Made by a program: the position numbers and the translations under genes. Shown here one piece after another: positions 21,033 through 32,300 of a stretch of 64,000 nucleotides of DNA. The notes under the pieces are model-generated. The model did not search any database. It saw only the letters and a list, made by a program, of their open reading frames with translations, and was not told where the DNA came from. Source of the DNA: Dolomedes plantarius (lineage: Eukaryota; Arthropoda; Arachnida; Araneae; Dolomedidae); the NCBI GenBank assembly GCA_907164885.2, contig OU015496.1, positions 165,878,441 to 165,942,440 of the forward strand. Direction: 5' to 3'. The first letter of the stretch is position 1. Each line of letters opens with the position of its first letter.

Positions 21033-22450
21033 GAGTGGACGCTCGTTAATTCGAACTCGGTTAATTCGAACTTTCGGTTAATTCGAACTAATCCAAAGGC
21101 CCCAAAAAACTTGTATTGGAGTTAATGTTAAAAATATCTCATTAATTCGAACTAAATTTTTATCACTTCGGTTAATTCGAACTAAAAATTTGACAAAAAA
21201 AATTCTTTTTCCTCGTTTAATGGAGAAAATACACACTGTATTTATTATTTTGTGTGTCAAAATTTCTTTTCTGTGTAAAGAGGCACATGCCTGCATTCCT
21301 AGACTATTGCATTTCCGCTAAACGTTAGTAGTTATTGTCCTTCTTTTTAGTGCTAAAAGGAAAAAGCAATTTTCCTTTATTTGGATCGATTTTCTTAGAA
21401 TTTCAGAAAAACTAGCCTTTACTACAGATTCTAGGGAGCTGCGTCACTTATAACTGCAGTGCAGACAAGTTAATGTGGTCTAGTTTTTCTTCCTCATTCT
21501 GGGGTGTGAACGTGTAAAAATCCAGGATGTCTACACGTGGAAAGTACAAAACCCTAACTTTGGAGACAAAGGTAGAAATTTTAAAGAAAGTAGAGAATGG
21601 CGAATGTAAAACAAAGTTAGCAGCTAAGTATGGAATTTTAAAAAATGCCTTGTCAACTAATTTGAAAAACAAGGAGTCAATTTTAGATTCATGGGAAAAA
21701 TCAAAATTTGCTAGAGGAAGGAAACGCATGGGAAATGCGTCCCAAGAAGTTCTAGAAAATGCTCTACTGCTATGTTTCCAGGATGTTAGATCTCGAAATT
21801 TTCCGATAAATGGACCCCTAGTGCTGACGAAGGCTGATGAATTGGCAATTCGAATGGGTATTGAAGATTTTGAATGCAGTGATGGATGGCTTTCTCGATT
21901 TAAGTCAAGGCACAATATTTCTTATCAAACTGTATGTGGCCAAAGCTCTGATGTAAACGAAGACGTATGCACTAATTTCGGTAGGAAACTGACAGGGCTT
22001 TTCTCTACTTACCTGCCGAAAGATATTTTTAATGCGGCCATAATGGACTCTATTAAAACTCTGAAAGCATTTATTCAGATGGAACCTTCCTCTGAAAATG
22101 AATTGAAATGTTTACTTCAAATCGAGAAGCTGGCTGAACAATGTAGGCATCATAAACAGAACCAAAAATACATTTTACAGTTTTTCCCCAAAGTGTAATT
22201 CATATTTTTAATAAAAGTTTACTTTATACTGCATATATTCTGCTTTATTTTATGACTAAGGTAAGTCTGTATTGCTTTTTAATATGTTTAACTTTAGATA
22301 ACATAGTTTAATATATTTTATGGGGTTATACATACTAGGAGAGTTTCTTCTTCAGTGATACACATTTAAAGTTATATGTTTTCTCTTAACATCGGATAAT
22401 TCGAACTTTTTTCTGAGAACCTTTGAGTTCGAATTAACGAGCGTCCACTG
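21033..22450 (+). mobile_element. Tigger/pogo-type transposon with internal catalytic deletion
   Basis: The inverted ends are GAGTGGACGCTCGTTAATTC and CAGTGGACGCTCGTTAATTC, flanked by TA (21031-21032, 22451-22452). The left end carries repeated copies of TTAATTCGAACT at 21046-21181, likely transposase-binding sites; the right end has similar units. A plus-strand ORF (21527-22198) lies inside. The total of 1.4 kb is shorter than autonomous relatives because the catalytic core is missing. Confidence 0.92.
21527..22198 (+). CDS. Tigger-derived DNA-binding protein without DDE domain
   Basis: This open frame of 223 codons starts MSTRGKYKTLTLETKVEIL. Residues 1-60 form the first CENP-B/pogo helix-turn-helix (KLAAKYGILKNALST), and residues 65-150 the second (NGPLVLTKADELAIRMG and CSDGWLSRFKSRHNISYQ). 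At about residue 155-170 it reaches LFSTYLPKDIFNA, where the family continues with the catalytic Asp. Here it jumps in frame to a C-terminal segment (SENELKCLLQIEKLAEQC) and stops at 22196-22198. The DDE core is absent but no stop or frameshift is present. It is either a recently deleted copy or a product that binds the element's ends without cutting. Confidence 0.85.
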   Translation: MSTRGKYKTLTLETKVEILKKVENGECKTKLAAKYGILKNALSTNLKNKESILDSWEKSKFARGRKRMGNASQEVLENALLLCFQDVRSRNFPINGPLVLTKADELAIRMGIEDFECSDGWLSRFKSRHNISYQTVCGQSSDVNEDVCTNFGRKLTGLFSTYLPKDIFNAAIMDSIKTLKAFIQMEPSSENELKCLLQIEKLAEQCRHHKQNQKYILQFFPKV

Positions 22451-22452
22451 TA

Positions 22453-22513
<61 letters not shown>
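22451..22513. repeat. (TA)n microsatellite at the Tigger end
   Basis: About 60 bp of nearly pure TA directly follow the right Tigger border, so the transposon sits in a TA-rich target. Confidence 0.9.
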
Positions 22514-22515
<2 letters not shown>

Positions 22516-22849
22516 AAGGCTTATTAACAGTTTATTATAACAATTTCAGGTATGAATCAGTTAAATATTAGAAGCATATTCAGAATGGAGCAAGAGAGCC
22601 CAAGTAAATAACCGAATTGTTATAAACAAATTATTAAAATAAATAATTAAGTAATTATTTACTCGATTAATTTACATTTTAATTAATTATTAATATTAAT
22701 TACGAATTAATTTGAATTCATAAGATACAGCCATTATAAAACCCATATAAACATTGAGATTGACTGCATAAATTAAAAATTTTATATTTAGTAGTTATAC
22801 ATAGCAGTAATTACAAATTTTATAGTTTTTTTTTAAATTTCATTTTTTA

Positions 22850-23125
22850 AAGTAAGCAAGATTTAGAGAAATTAAGTGAGCATGTACATAGAGAATAATT
22901 TAATTGTAAACTAAATAATTTTATCTTTCCCTCTCCCTTAGCACCTACGAAATTGTTTTTTGAAGTTCCTGCAATACGGTCCCAAGTCTTCACCGCCATC
23001 ACAAAATTCATATGTTGACACCACCGGGAAACGAACTGACAACCACACCTGTTCCAAACAGATGTAGGTTTCAGTCGGTAGGGTCCTACATTCCCAGAAG
23101 TAGGACCGTACCGCTGGGCCATGCT
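22850..23125 (-). mobile_element. Possible tRNA-derived SINE
   Basis: On the minus strand TGGCCCAGCGGTACGG (23106-23121) resembles an RNA polymerase III A box, and GTTCGTTTCCC (23026-23036) a B box, about 70 bp apart. That is wider than in most tRNAs, so it is not a tRNA gene. A body of about 170 bp follows. A second copy is not in the window, so this is tentative. Confidence 0.4.
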
Positions 23126-23594
23126 TCTTATACTTCACAGTGCCAATGAAGATTTAAAGAAGGAGAACATGACGAAGATACTCAAAATACCAGAAAAACA
23201 TTACATTAGCAAAGCCTAGTGAACTGTAGAATATATAGGTTGTTTAAGAATAGTTTTTTTTTAAGGAATCGTAGCCACACAGAGGTGCCAAGAGAAAAAA
23301 AAAACCTAGGTAAGTAGATAGTTCTTAATATTGAACAGAGCAAAAACCAATAAAAACCGCTATAATAACTATTAAATTCAGAGTGGCCTTATTTACTACG
23401 AGAACACAAACAGACAGTACGACAAAACAAATACACAAAGAGACGGAAAAATCCCAACAGCAGCGCAAAGAACCGGCCACCCGCCTCAAGACGAAGCCGT
23501 AGGAGGGGAAAGAAAATGAATCTGAAGTAAGTCTGACATAACAAAACAAATAAATTTTTTAACAATAATAATCAGAAAAGATTTTAAGTTTAGG

Positions 23595-24330
23595 TCAGTT
23601 AGCAAAATCATTGGGTAAATTGTTTCTATAGACAGTCAACAAAGGACACTCAAATAAACAATGATCCGGAGTTTGTGTCTCTTGGCATTGACAAACATCA
23701 CTCTTTCCATGAAATCTTGCTTGGTAGCTACCGAATGAACCGTGTCCTGTTATAGCTTGGTTTATGTAGAAGTTAGCACATAATCTATGTATGTTGACAT
23801 CGTGATAAATTTCCCTAACTCTTCTGTGTTTATTGCTATTGTCCCATTTCTCTTGCCATTCCTTAATTTCTTCCATATTTAGTAAGGTCTTGATTTTCTT
23901 TTTAGTCCACTTATGAAAGCAGCTTATTTCCGTTAGTTCGGTAGCCTCCTCATTCTCGATAATTCCCACATGGGCCTTAACCTAGTGGAAATAGATTTGT
24001 ATATTATTATTTTTTATCTGCTTTTTTATGGCACTAACTATTTCACCTTTTTCGTTGAGAGATTTTAGAGCTTCCAGGGCACTCCTTGAGTCAGTATAAA
24101 TATCACTCCGTTCAATATTATTGTTGATCATATATTTAATTGCAAGTTGAATAGCTCTGAGTTCTGCTAAGTAAGAGTTGGATCTACCCAATCTTTCTCT
24201 TATTTTTTCTTTGATGGTTTCATTTTCATAAATTACAACTCCTGCAGCCGTCATGTTATCTTTTTTTTGAACCGTCTGTGTAGATCCTTATATTAGTTTT
24301 ATTCTTTAAGTCGAGACTCCAGTCATAACT
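23595..24330 (-). pseudogene. LINE RNase H and C-terminal fragment, 5' truncated
   Basis: On the minus strand: RIYTDGSK with the first Asp at about 24280, a frameshift, AGVVIYENE, SYLAELRAIQLAIKY with the Glu, DIYTDSRSALEAL with the next Asp, then VKAHVGIIENEEATEL. After it comes a tail with CQCQETQTPDHCLFECPLL, the cysteine-histidine motif seen in RNase H LINEs. The endonuclease and reverse transcriptase are absent because the insertion is cut at 24374. It resembles the tail of the LINE at 1.8-5.9 kb in domain order but not closely in sequence. Confidence 0.8.
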
Positions 24331-24374
24331 TACTAATTCTTCAAGATTTTGTATGCTTCTTTCCCTGGTTCCCT

Positions 24375-25210
24375 GGAAGCGATAAGGATATCGTCAAAAT
24401 AGGGGCCACAGAATTCGAGACCAGATAAAACTTGGTGGATGAAGCGCTGGAGCGTTTGACCAGCGTTTCGCAAACCAAATGGCAAATACACATATTCAAA
24501 CAAACCGAAAGGGGTTGTAACGACAGTTTTTTGGATATCCTGAGGCTGGACAGGGATTTGGTGGTAGGCACGAGCCAAATCGAGAGTCGAGAAAATTGAT
24601 TTACCGAAAAACATTTGGGTGCAATCCTGTATATGCGGTACAGGGTACCTATCAGGAATAGTTATAGCATTTAGCCTGCGATAGTCGCCACATGGGCGCC
24701 AATCACCATTGGCCTTTTTGGCCATATGTAATGAGCTGGCCCATGGGCTCTTAGAAGGGCGGATGCCCTCAGACAATAAGAATTCGAATTCCCGCCGAGC
24801 AGCTTGCAGTAATACCGGGGATAAGCGCCGGGTTTCGAAAAAACGGGAGGTCCGGTTGTCTCGATGTGGTGCAAATTGGCGAAATTATTGGGTTTTGGAG
24901 GATTAGTGAGATCGGGGAATTGGCGGAGTATTTTGTAAAATTCGGTGTTTCCTAATAAAATGGATAGGTTAGGTGGTACGGCACTTATGGAAGTAGGTTG
25001 TCCTTGGATGATAATTTTGTGACGGCATCGATGAGGCAGTTGTTTTTAGCATCAACCAAGAGATTGAAATGCGTCAAGAAATCTATTCCGATGATCGGTT
25101 GGCTTACACTTGCAATTACGAATGACCAAGTGAAAGGACGGCGTAAATTGAAATTCAAAGTTAAACGTTTGGTACCGTAAGTCGGAATTTTTGTGCCGTT
25201 TGCGGCGAAA
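24375..25210 (-). pseudogene. Gypsy reverse transcriptase core and end of protease
   Basis: The end of the protease reads AANGTKIPTYGTKR, SVSQPIIGIDFLTHF and LLVDAKNN. The reverse transcriptase follows: [48 protein letters not shown] (first Asp), [19 protein letters not shown], then YFDDILIAS with the Asp-Asp pair. The linker between protease and RT has frameshifts. The frame is broken by the composite insertion exactly after the YFDD box and continues at 18500. Confidence 0.9.
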
Positions 25211-25218
25211 AGTACTAA

Positions 25219-26355
25219 GGGAGAAGTCCCATATCCTGTGCCGGAAAATTTGGCGATTTTTTTGGGGCGATAAACATTTCAATATGGTGTATTTTTAACT
25301 GTGGCTTTCTTGTTTGGTATTTTTTAAATGGGGCTTTCTTGTTTGTGTTTGTTGACGAAATACCTAGAAAATGATCGAGATGGTCCCGATTGAGAAAATT
25401 TGTAGTATTTTTAAAAAATTATGTTTAATACACTGGTTTTAACTTTTATAAAATTGTAAATAATTATGAGATCTTACGAAATTTTATCATATAATACATT
25501 CTTACCGTGGATTTTGTTTGAAATTTTATCATTTTTATTTTAGTTTTATTTCTTTTATTTGAAAAATTTGAACTTTTTGTAATTTTAATCTTTTTTATTT
25601 TAATTCACATAATTTTTTTCAGTCAGATGGCACTATAACTACTTTTTAAACCATTACTTTTTGACACTAATGTGATTATTTAAATGAATTAGGTAGTTCT
25701 TATTGGAAAAATTCGTAATTTTCTTTTGGAAATTAATTGCATTTTTGGGGGATCTCTCTCTCTTTTTTTTTTTTTTTTTTTTTTTTTAAATGGCATATCC
25801 AAAAAGACTACCCAAAGTCCCTTCTACAGTTATTATTTCTTCAAACAGTGGCTTTCTGGTAAGTTATAAAATTCATTTTGTTTCTATTTGTTCTGTTTTA
25901 AGCCTAAGTGACGCTAAAAAGATGGCGTCGATTAGATAGGTTGCACGATATCGATTAACTTTAATTTCATTACACTCAGGAGGTACTTATGTACATATGA
26001 CAAAAATAAATTAATGTTATATACATAATTATTTTAGAGCTAGAGTCGTTTTTGTAAAAATTTGCTAAATTTCAACTTAAATTCATAAATTTTCTTAAAA
26101 ATCGCATAGTCATGGTCTATTTTTTCCTTGTTTTGGTGTTATACCCCTTCGAAAAATAAGAAAGAAATTGACGCAAGTATGGTTTTCTTTTCAAAAAGTG
26201 CTCCATAGGTACAGTCAGATTCCTTAATCCTAAGTGACGCCGAAAAAATGGCGTCGCTTAGGTAGGTTGCATTATTCCGAGTTTTCCGCCAAACTCAGAA
26301 AACTCAGAAACCGCGCCAAATAGCGCCAAGCGGCACAGGATACGGAACTCTTCCC
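25219..26355. mobile_element. DNA element with 8-bp target duplication in the gypsy protease
   Basis: AGTACTAA is present at 25211-25218 and 26356-26363. The inverted ends GGGAGAAGTCCCATATCC and GGGAAGAGTTCCGTATCC, both followed by TGTGCCG, match at 21 of 25 positions, all differences being transitions. Removing the element and one duplication joins the protease segments NLVL and FAANG. The 1137-bp body has long T runs and two related hairpin motifs (25900-25950 and 26229-26273), but no transposase. The 8-bp duplication suggests hAT or P type; the ends do not decide it. Confidence 0.85.
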
Positions 26356-26363
26356 AGTACTAA

Positions 26364-27316
26364 ATTGTCTGGAGACTGATCATTAAAGGCAAAAGGTTTT
26401 GGAATGACAGAAATGTCAGCTCTGGTGTCGATTAAGAATTTTGTTTTTGAGTTTTTGTCGGCCAGAGTCAATCTAGAGATTTGCGGGCGGTCGCGAAGTT
26501 GGCCGTCTGGCGATCGCCGATTTAGTTTTCCAGCCGTCTAAAGGAGCAGGGAGAAGAGCATTTTCGTGCTTTTTTGCCGAAGTTTGTATGGTAAAAATAC
26601 AAGTTGTTGGCAGGTTCCTAAAGTTGGCGGCAACGTCCGCGGGACTGACTACGTCGCCTGTCATGCCTAATATAATTATCTCGCCCGCGAGGACGTTGGC
26701 GATTTTTTACAATGGTGTTGAGCTCGTTAAATTGCTTAGTTAAAAGTAGCATTTGTTGCTCCAGATAAGAGTTTGGCTGCGTGGATGCGCTATTAATTGT
26801 CGTTGGCGTGGCCTGGTCATTAATTTTATCGGCCGCAACCGCGAGTTTTTTTAAGTCATCGCTGAGAGCGGCAAGAATACTTTGAGTTGATTGGGGAAGC
26901 CTTGAGAGCCACAAAGATTTTAAAAGAGGTTACCCGACGTTTTCACCTGCGAGAACTTTGATCTGGGAAAGTAACTGCGACGGGCGTTGGTCACCTAGCT
27001 CCAGACCCTGAAGGAGTGTGCGAAATTTAGATTCCTCGCTCTGTGAGTGAACGGCGATTAAACGAGCTTTTAAAGTATCATACTGGTTTTCGCGGGTGGC
27101 GCACTAAGGATGTCAGATACAGAATTGAATAATTCAGGTTCGATAGCAGTCATAACATAATGAAATTTCGTGCTATCGACCGATATGTTAGCTAATGCGA
27201 ACTGGGACTCTTAAACGCGCGAACCATAAGGTGGGATTTGCTTTCCAGAACGGTGCTGGTTTAACCGTGACACGCGAGATATGGTTGCTTGAGGTGTCTG
27301 CGTTCGGATTTGCCAT
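26364..27316 (-). pseudogene. Gypsy gag and start of protease
   Basis: The ATG at 27314-27316 starts MANPNADTSSN; PAPFWKANPTLWFARL and, after a frameshift, FALANI follow, the usual N-terminal gag pattern of arthropod gypsy elements. Further on are WLSRLPQSTQSILAAL, a Lys/Arg-rich region, and then the protease site FLIDTRADISVIP, where the usual Asp-Thr-Gly is Asp-Thr-Arg. A stop near 26927 and frameshifts break gag. With the Gly to Arg change the protease would probably be inactive. Confidence 0.85.
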
Positions 27317-27685
27317 TTTAAAAATACAGTTTTATACTACACATTCAAAGGAGTTTGTATACAATATACAAAACACATGAATACGATATTTGGCAAAAAA
27401 TTGTAGAATGGCTATGAGAATAAAAATACATATAACGCTTATGCGAAAAGAAAATATGATACAAAAAAATTTCCGATATGCGCGATATGTATACTGGAAT
27501 AACAATGAATACGTGCATTAAATATGGAAAATACTAATTACGTATGCGCTAGATGCGCAATTAAGAACTTAATATGCGGAGTAAAAATAATTACTGAAGT
27601 AAGACATCTTGATTACGGATATTGCCCATATTACTACACATACATAAAATAAGCTCGTATTGAAAATAGCAAATATATACTTTTT

Positions 27686-27705
27686 CCACGACCAGGAGTC
27701 ACCAA
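27686..27705 (-). promoter_or_regulatory. Candidate primer-binding site of the gypsy element
   Basis: Immediately inside the 5' LTR the minus strand reads TTGGTGACTCCTGGTCGTGG. The position fits a tRNA primer-binding site, and TGGTGAC starts are common in gypsy elements. The tRNA partner was not determined. Confidence 0.6.
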
Positions 27706-28007
27706 TATGGAGTCAGAGCTCCATTTACCGGATCAGAAGGTTTCGATTACTAAGCCGCTTCAATTATCTTCAAGACTGCTGTTAAAAAAAAGGAATGCGA
27801 CAGGAAGTGCAAACTTGAATTTAACAAATATATAAAACGCAACAACAGGATCATCTTAAAAAATGGTAGAACAACTCAAGTTGTTAAATTTATAATAAGA
27901 ACAAATAATTCCCAATTCACGTGCAAGTGAAATCACATTTGTAATTAAAACTGCTGCTTTGAAAAGTTCATTCACCATGGAGGAAATGTCAGGTGATGAT
28001 CGCTACA
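27706..28007 (-). repeat. 5' LTR of the gypsy element
   Basis: The intact 302-bp LTR has the same ends as the copy at 14329-15207 and about 97 percent identity by eye. This suggests a fairly recent insertion, older than the elements nested in it. Confidence 0.92.
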
Positions 28008-28011
28008 TATG

Positions 28012-29314
28012 TATACTATAATATAAGTTAACATAACATACAATAAACCTGGTAGCTCAATAACTTTGCAAAATTCTTTGTGATATACACTAATGTGGTA
28101 TAGGATAACAATTAAAAGTATGAATTTTATTATTGCATTTTATTTTATTGAATTACAAAAAATTCAATATAAATTAAACATTTCTTGTAAGTATCAAATG
28201 AAAACATCATGTAAATGGTTTAAAGATTTAGGTATTTTGTTTTGAAAGAAAAATGCTAAAAGATCAGACACAGACTCATATTAACAAAATGATAAAGTTT
28301 TATTTTATAGTTTCTTTAGCGAAAAGATTCACAATCAACACATCATAATTTCTCTCATAAAAAGGCATGTCACTGCACCACAAGAGATGACTAAACTGCA
28401 GTCACAAAGGCTGAGAGTTTATTGCAAATATACATTTGATGTGAATGCAAACACATCAGCAAATATGCAGCAAAGCATAGAGAGCACTAACCTGTTCTCA
28501 AACTGTCGTTGAGGATATTGAAGAGGCAAGAAGTCGTTTTATCAGACAGTGATGTACTCTCAATGATGACTGCATATTTTATGCAACATGGAATGATGTT
28601 TTTTTTTTTAATTTGAAAGTGAGTGTGTATATATATATATTTATATTTATATATATATATATGTATACATAAATATGAAAACAATATATTACTCTACTTA
28701 AAATATATTTAACACAAACATGTACAACAACTAATGATGAGATGTAATTTCACCAGCTTTATACACAATTACTGGTACGTAGACATCAGATCACTCTTCA
28801 AAAATAAATCACAAGAACTTTGTCTTTACTCACAAGTCACATGTGAAAATTGGGATACATATTTTTAAGAACTGGAAAAGGAAAATTTATACATTTTAAT
28901 ACATCAGTCCTTAATTAAATGCATTTTGAGAAATGACTTCACATTTTTTTCTTTTTTTGAAGCAACATTAAGTGGAAACAATAACAGGTTCATAGGTTTT
29001 ACAATAACCATGTTTACATGTATTATTTGAGATAAGAAAATTGTTACAGAGTAAAAATTAGGTATGAACACAGCAAAGTTTAGAGCAAATACTCTTACAA
29101 AAATATGAAATGACAGTTTCAATATCATAAAAAATTCCCATATTTATAACTACCTTTTTCATTAACTATTCTACATACTATCATTCATTTATCAAATGAC
29201 AAACATAACTTAAATTTTATCCACAATGCACTGGTTTAAGCTCTACTATTCCAGAATATCTTTACACATACATACAGGAAGACCATCAGTGCTTAGGAAG
29301 CAGGGAAAATAGTA

Positions 29315-29345
<31 letters not shown>

Positions 29346-32300
29346 CAAACAGAGAAAATCATTTCTCTTTAAGTGATAATGGTAAAAGCTATTTGGGAAA
29401 TGTTATACAGAGGAATATTCTAAAAATAATGTAATAAAATCAAGAGTAATCAAATAATTTAAAAGTAAGGACAATAGAAAAGTAAAAATTTCAAACAGAA
29501 TATTGCACTTATTTAAGTAATAAAATTTAATGTGTAAAAACTCATGTTAAAGGATAAGCATATGTATGAAGTTCACGTAAAACAGTCTTTATGCATAAGC
29601 ATTCCAAAATTTTCAAACTGTTTTTATATTTTACTGCTTTGTGCTACGGTGGTATAAAATTTGATCCCTTTAAATGTTTCAATCTATAAATTTACTTAAA
29701 GGCCATCTTTTCAAAGAGTCTTGCTTTGATCATATCTCAGATACTTCACAAGAGTTTATGTTAATACTGTTCTATAGAATAAGCCATCCATTTCTGGCTC
29801 ATCTTTCAGAAAAAGTTTGACTTACATAATGTAAATCCAAACTTCTTTAATGAATCCCCAGGATTCACACCTAATTTCACGAATGAACATAAAGAACTCT
29901 TCTGCATAAGATTTTAATCTTCCTCTAATAAATATCTCCCTTACTACTTGCATCATAAACTTTACAGAAAAAGACAAACAGGATAAAATTACTGAATTTT
30001 AAAAAAAAAAAAGTTTGAAAAATATTAACATCTTTAACAAAAAACTCCAAAAATTTGAATTTAAGGGGTATTAAATTAAGGGGCTTTTAGGCATTGAACA
30101 AATCTTGCCTTTAATGTAGTGATTTCCAATTATATGTACATATAATTGAAAAATTCTGTGAAGCAACACTTGAGAAGAAAGAATTATTAGAAGAGAGAAA
30201 GTACTAAAAATTCAGCTAGAAATAAAGCAGTATTTGACTGAGTATTTGCCCTCAAAGTTTATATGTGTACATAACATAGTTGTTCTCACATTTTGAGAAA
30301 AGGTTGATATAATATACAAATATTTAAAATAGAGAGAAAGGATTTTATAGAATATTCACCACATTTTAAATAGCTAAAATCTGAAAATTTCACTTCAAAA
30401 GTGAATACTTATCAAACTCTGCATAGATTTATTGGGAGAGAATTATGTATTTATGACTTTTCTTATTATAACTGATAAGAAAATGTGGCATGTGAAAAAG
30501 CAACTCAATCTAAATCAACAGGCAAATTATTACTGCTTATATTATATTTATAACACACTTATAACACAGACAGCTTCAAATATAAATTATATCAAAATAA
30601 CAAGAGTTTTAAAAGAACAGGTAGTCACAATGTTGGTTCACCTTTTCTTGTTGTCACATCATTTTTCTAAAAATATCAGTCAATATAAATAAAAAACTTC
30701 AAAATTATCTGAATTTCAACAAAATTGGGATCACTTATGGATCCTCTCCTAATGATGAAAACCTTAATAGAATCAGAGCTGAAATAATTAGATTATAAAG
30801 ACCTCAATGACACCAAATTTAACAATTTCGTTGTTATGGAATGCTATGGTTTTCCTACTTCTTAAAGGTCTATTCATTAAAAATAAATGATTTTTTATGC
30901 TGGCATTTCAGAGCTGAAAATTGTTGCAATGATTTTTTTTTTTAAATTGACATTATTCCTGAAATACAGTTTTAGTAAAATAATCATATTTAGAGCTAAC
31001 AAATAAAACTGACAAAGCTAATGTTTCGTAACTGTTCTCCATTTAGGAATGGCATAATTCAGCTAGTCAGATACAATATAAGTGAAATAAAAGGAAAAGA
31101 AGAGGTTACATTTTACATCAGTATCAATAGAATATAATAGTCATAATTATTATAATGAAATCTAGAAAAGACTGAGTGAGTATCACATTTATCCCTTCAG
31201 ACCAATCCAACCTGATTTTTAAATTATATCACATGCAAGAATCTATTTTTGAATTTCAAAGAGAGAAGATATTAGGCACATGAGAGAGAGACACACACTT
31301 TTATTCTAAATAACTGTAATGCAACAAATTATAAATGAATTAGTGCTCAGCTCAACCTCACACAATACTTTACAGAGCTTATAAAAATAAAGAAAAACAA
31401 CTAGACAGTGACTAGGAAAATATATTTTTATGAATATAGACTTTTTTCTTTTTTTTACAATTTAATTTTTTACACCTTAACTCCTACATATGGTCTTGAC
31501 AAGGTCAGACAATACATACATACTTTATCATGTTTTCTGAATTAACCAATATAAATGCAAATTGTCTCGAAAAGACAATGCAGCTTCATTGATAGCTAAC
31601 AGTCACAAAGAATTTAAAGGCTGTAGGAAAATAAAGGCTTCTTGGAAAAGTACAAAGGAGATAAAGATACATTAAATTAATAAAGAGAAATAACCCATCA
31701 AAAAAGATTTCTTTAATACTATATTGCATGCATAAAACACACTTATTTTTTTAGGTTTAATAATTTCTAATTTTTATGATTAAATCATAGAAGAAAATGT
31801 CTGAGAATTTTTCAAATTATTTTTACTTTTCAAGAGCTCAATACTCCTAAAGTACTAAACAGAACTAGAACTGCAAACATTTTTTTCTCTTCTCTTTTTA
31901 AATACAAAGATTATAGATATTTTCTTCAGCTATTGCAGCTTATAACTTCAAGAACTTTTTTTTTTTTAAATAAAAGGTAGAAATATTTTCATGGACGCTA
32001 TGTAAAGTTGTTTTGATCCTTATTCTATATTCTAATATCTGCTACATATCAAACTCTCCCACAAATTAACTCTTTATGCAATATTTAACTCTGATACCCA
32101 ATATTTCGGGAATTATAGCATGACTGATATCAGTCACAACTGACATGAAATTCATTAAAAACAAAATGACCAGATACTCAATTTTAAGACTAGAGTAAAC
32201 AGTTTCAGTAATAAGGAGGTTCTAGGGAATATTTGGCAAAATTAAGGAGTTTTAAGGGCTTTTAAAAAGTTTTTAAGATTTAAGTATTTTATGATCCTGT

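Larger units (their letters stand above)
18501..24374 (-). mobile_element. 5.9-kb composite insertion in gypsy RT: truncated LINE with hAT MITE and Tigger inside
   Basis: GGAAGCGATA occurs at 18491-18500 and 24375-24384, a perfect 10-bp target duplication. It splits the gypsy reverse transcriptase right after YFDDILIAS. The 5' end holds the RNase H part of a minus-strand LINE (23595-24330), so the insertion is most simply a 5'-truncated LINE. The rest would be its 3' region, itself hit by a hAT MITE (20393-20955) and a Tigger (21033-22450). There is no clear poly(A) at the left end, which leaves some doubt. Confidence 0.75.
14329..28007 (-). mobile_element. Ty3/gypsy LTR retrotransposon with four nested insertions
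   Basis: Two matching LTRs, a primer site, a polypurine tract, and gag, protease, reverse transcriptase, RNase H and integrase in that order on the minus strand define one gypsy element. TATG flanks it on both sides (14325-14328 and 28008-28011). Insertions are the Helitron 14448-15024, a mariner-type element 16280-17387, a composite 18501-24374 and an element 25219-26355. Without them the element is about 4.9 kb. Gag and pol carry stops and frameshifts as well as the insertions. Confidence 0.93.

Noticed and set aside
22847..23138. Minus-strand frames of 66-91 codons with cysteines and tryptophans
   Set aside because: They overlap the tRNA-like A and B boxes and are better explained as SINE sequence.
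25200..26375. An inverted duplication of the gypsy protease (FSGTGYGTSPLVL versus NLVLGRVPYPVP)
   Set aside because: The mirrored segments are the terminal inverted repeats of an inserted element with an AGTACTAA duplication. Removing it restores one protease.
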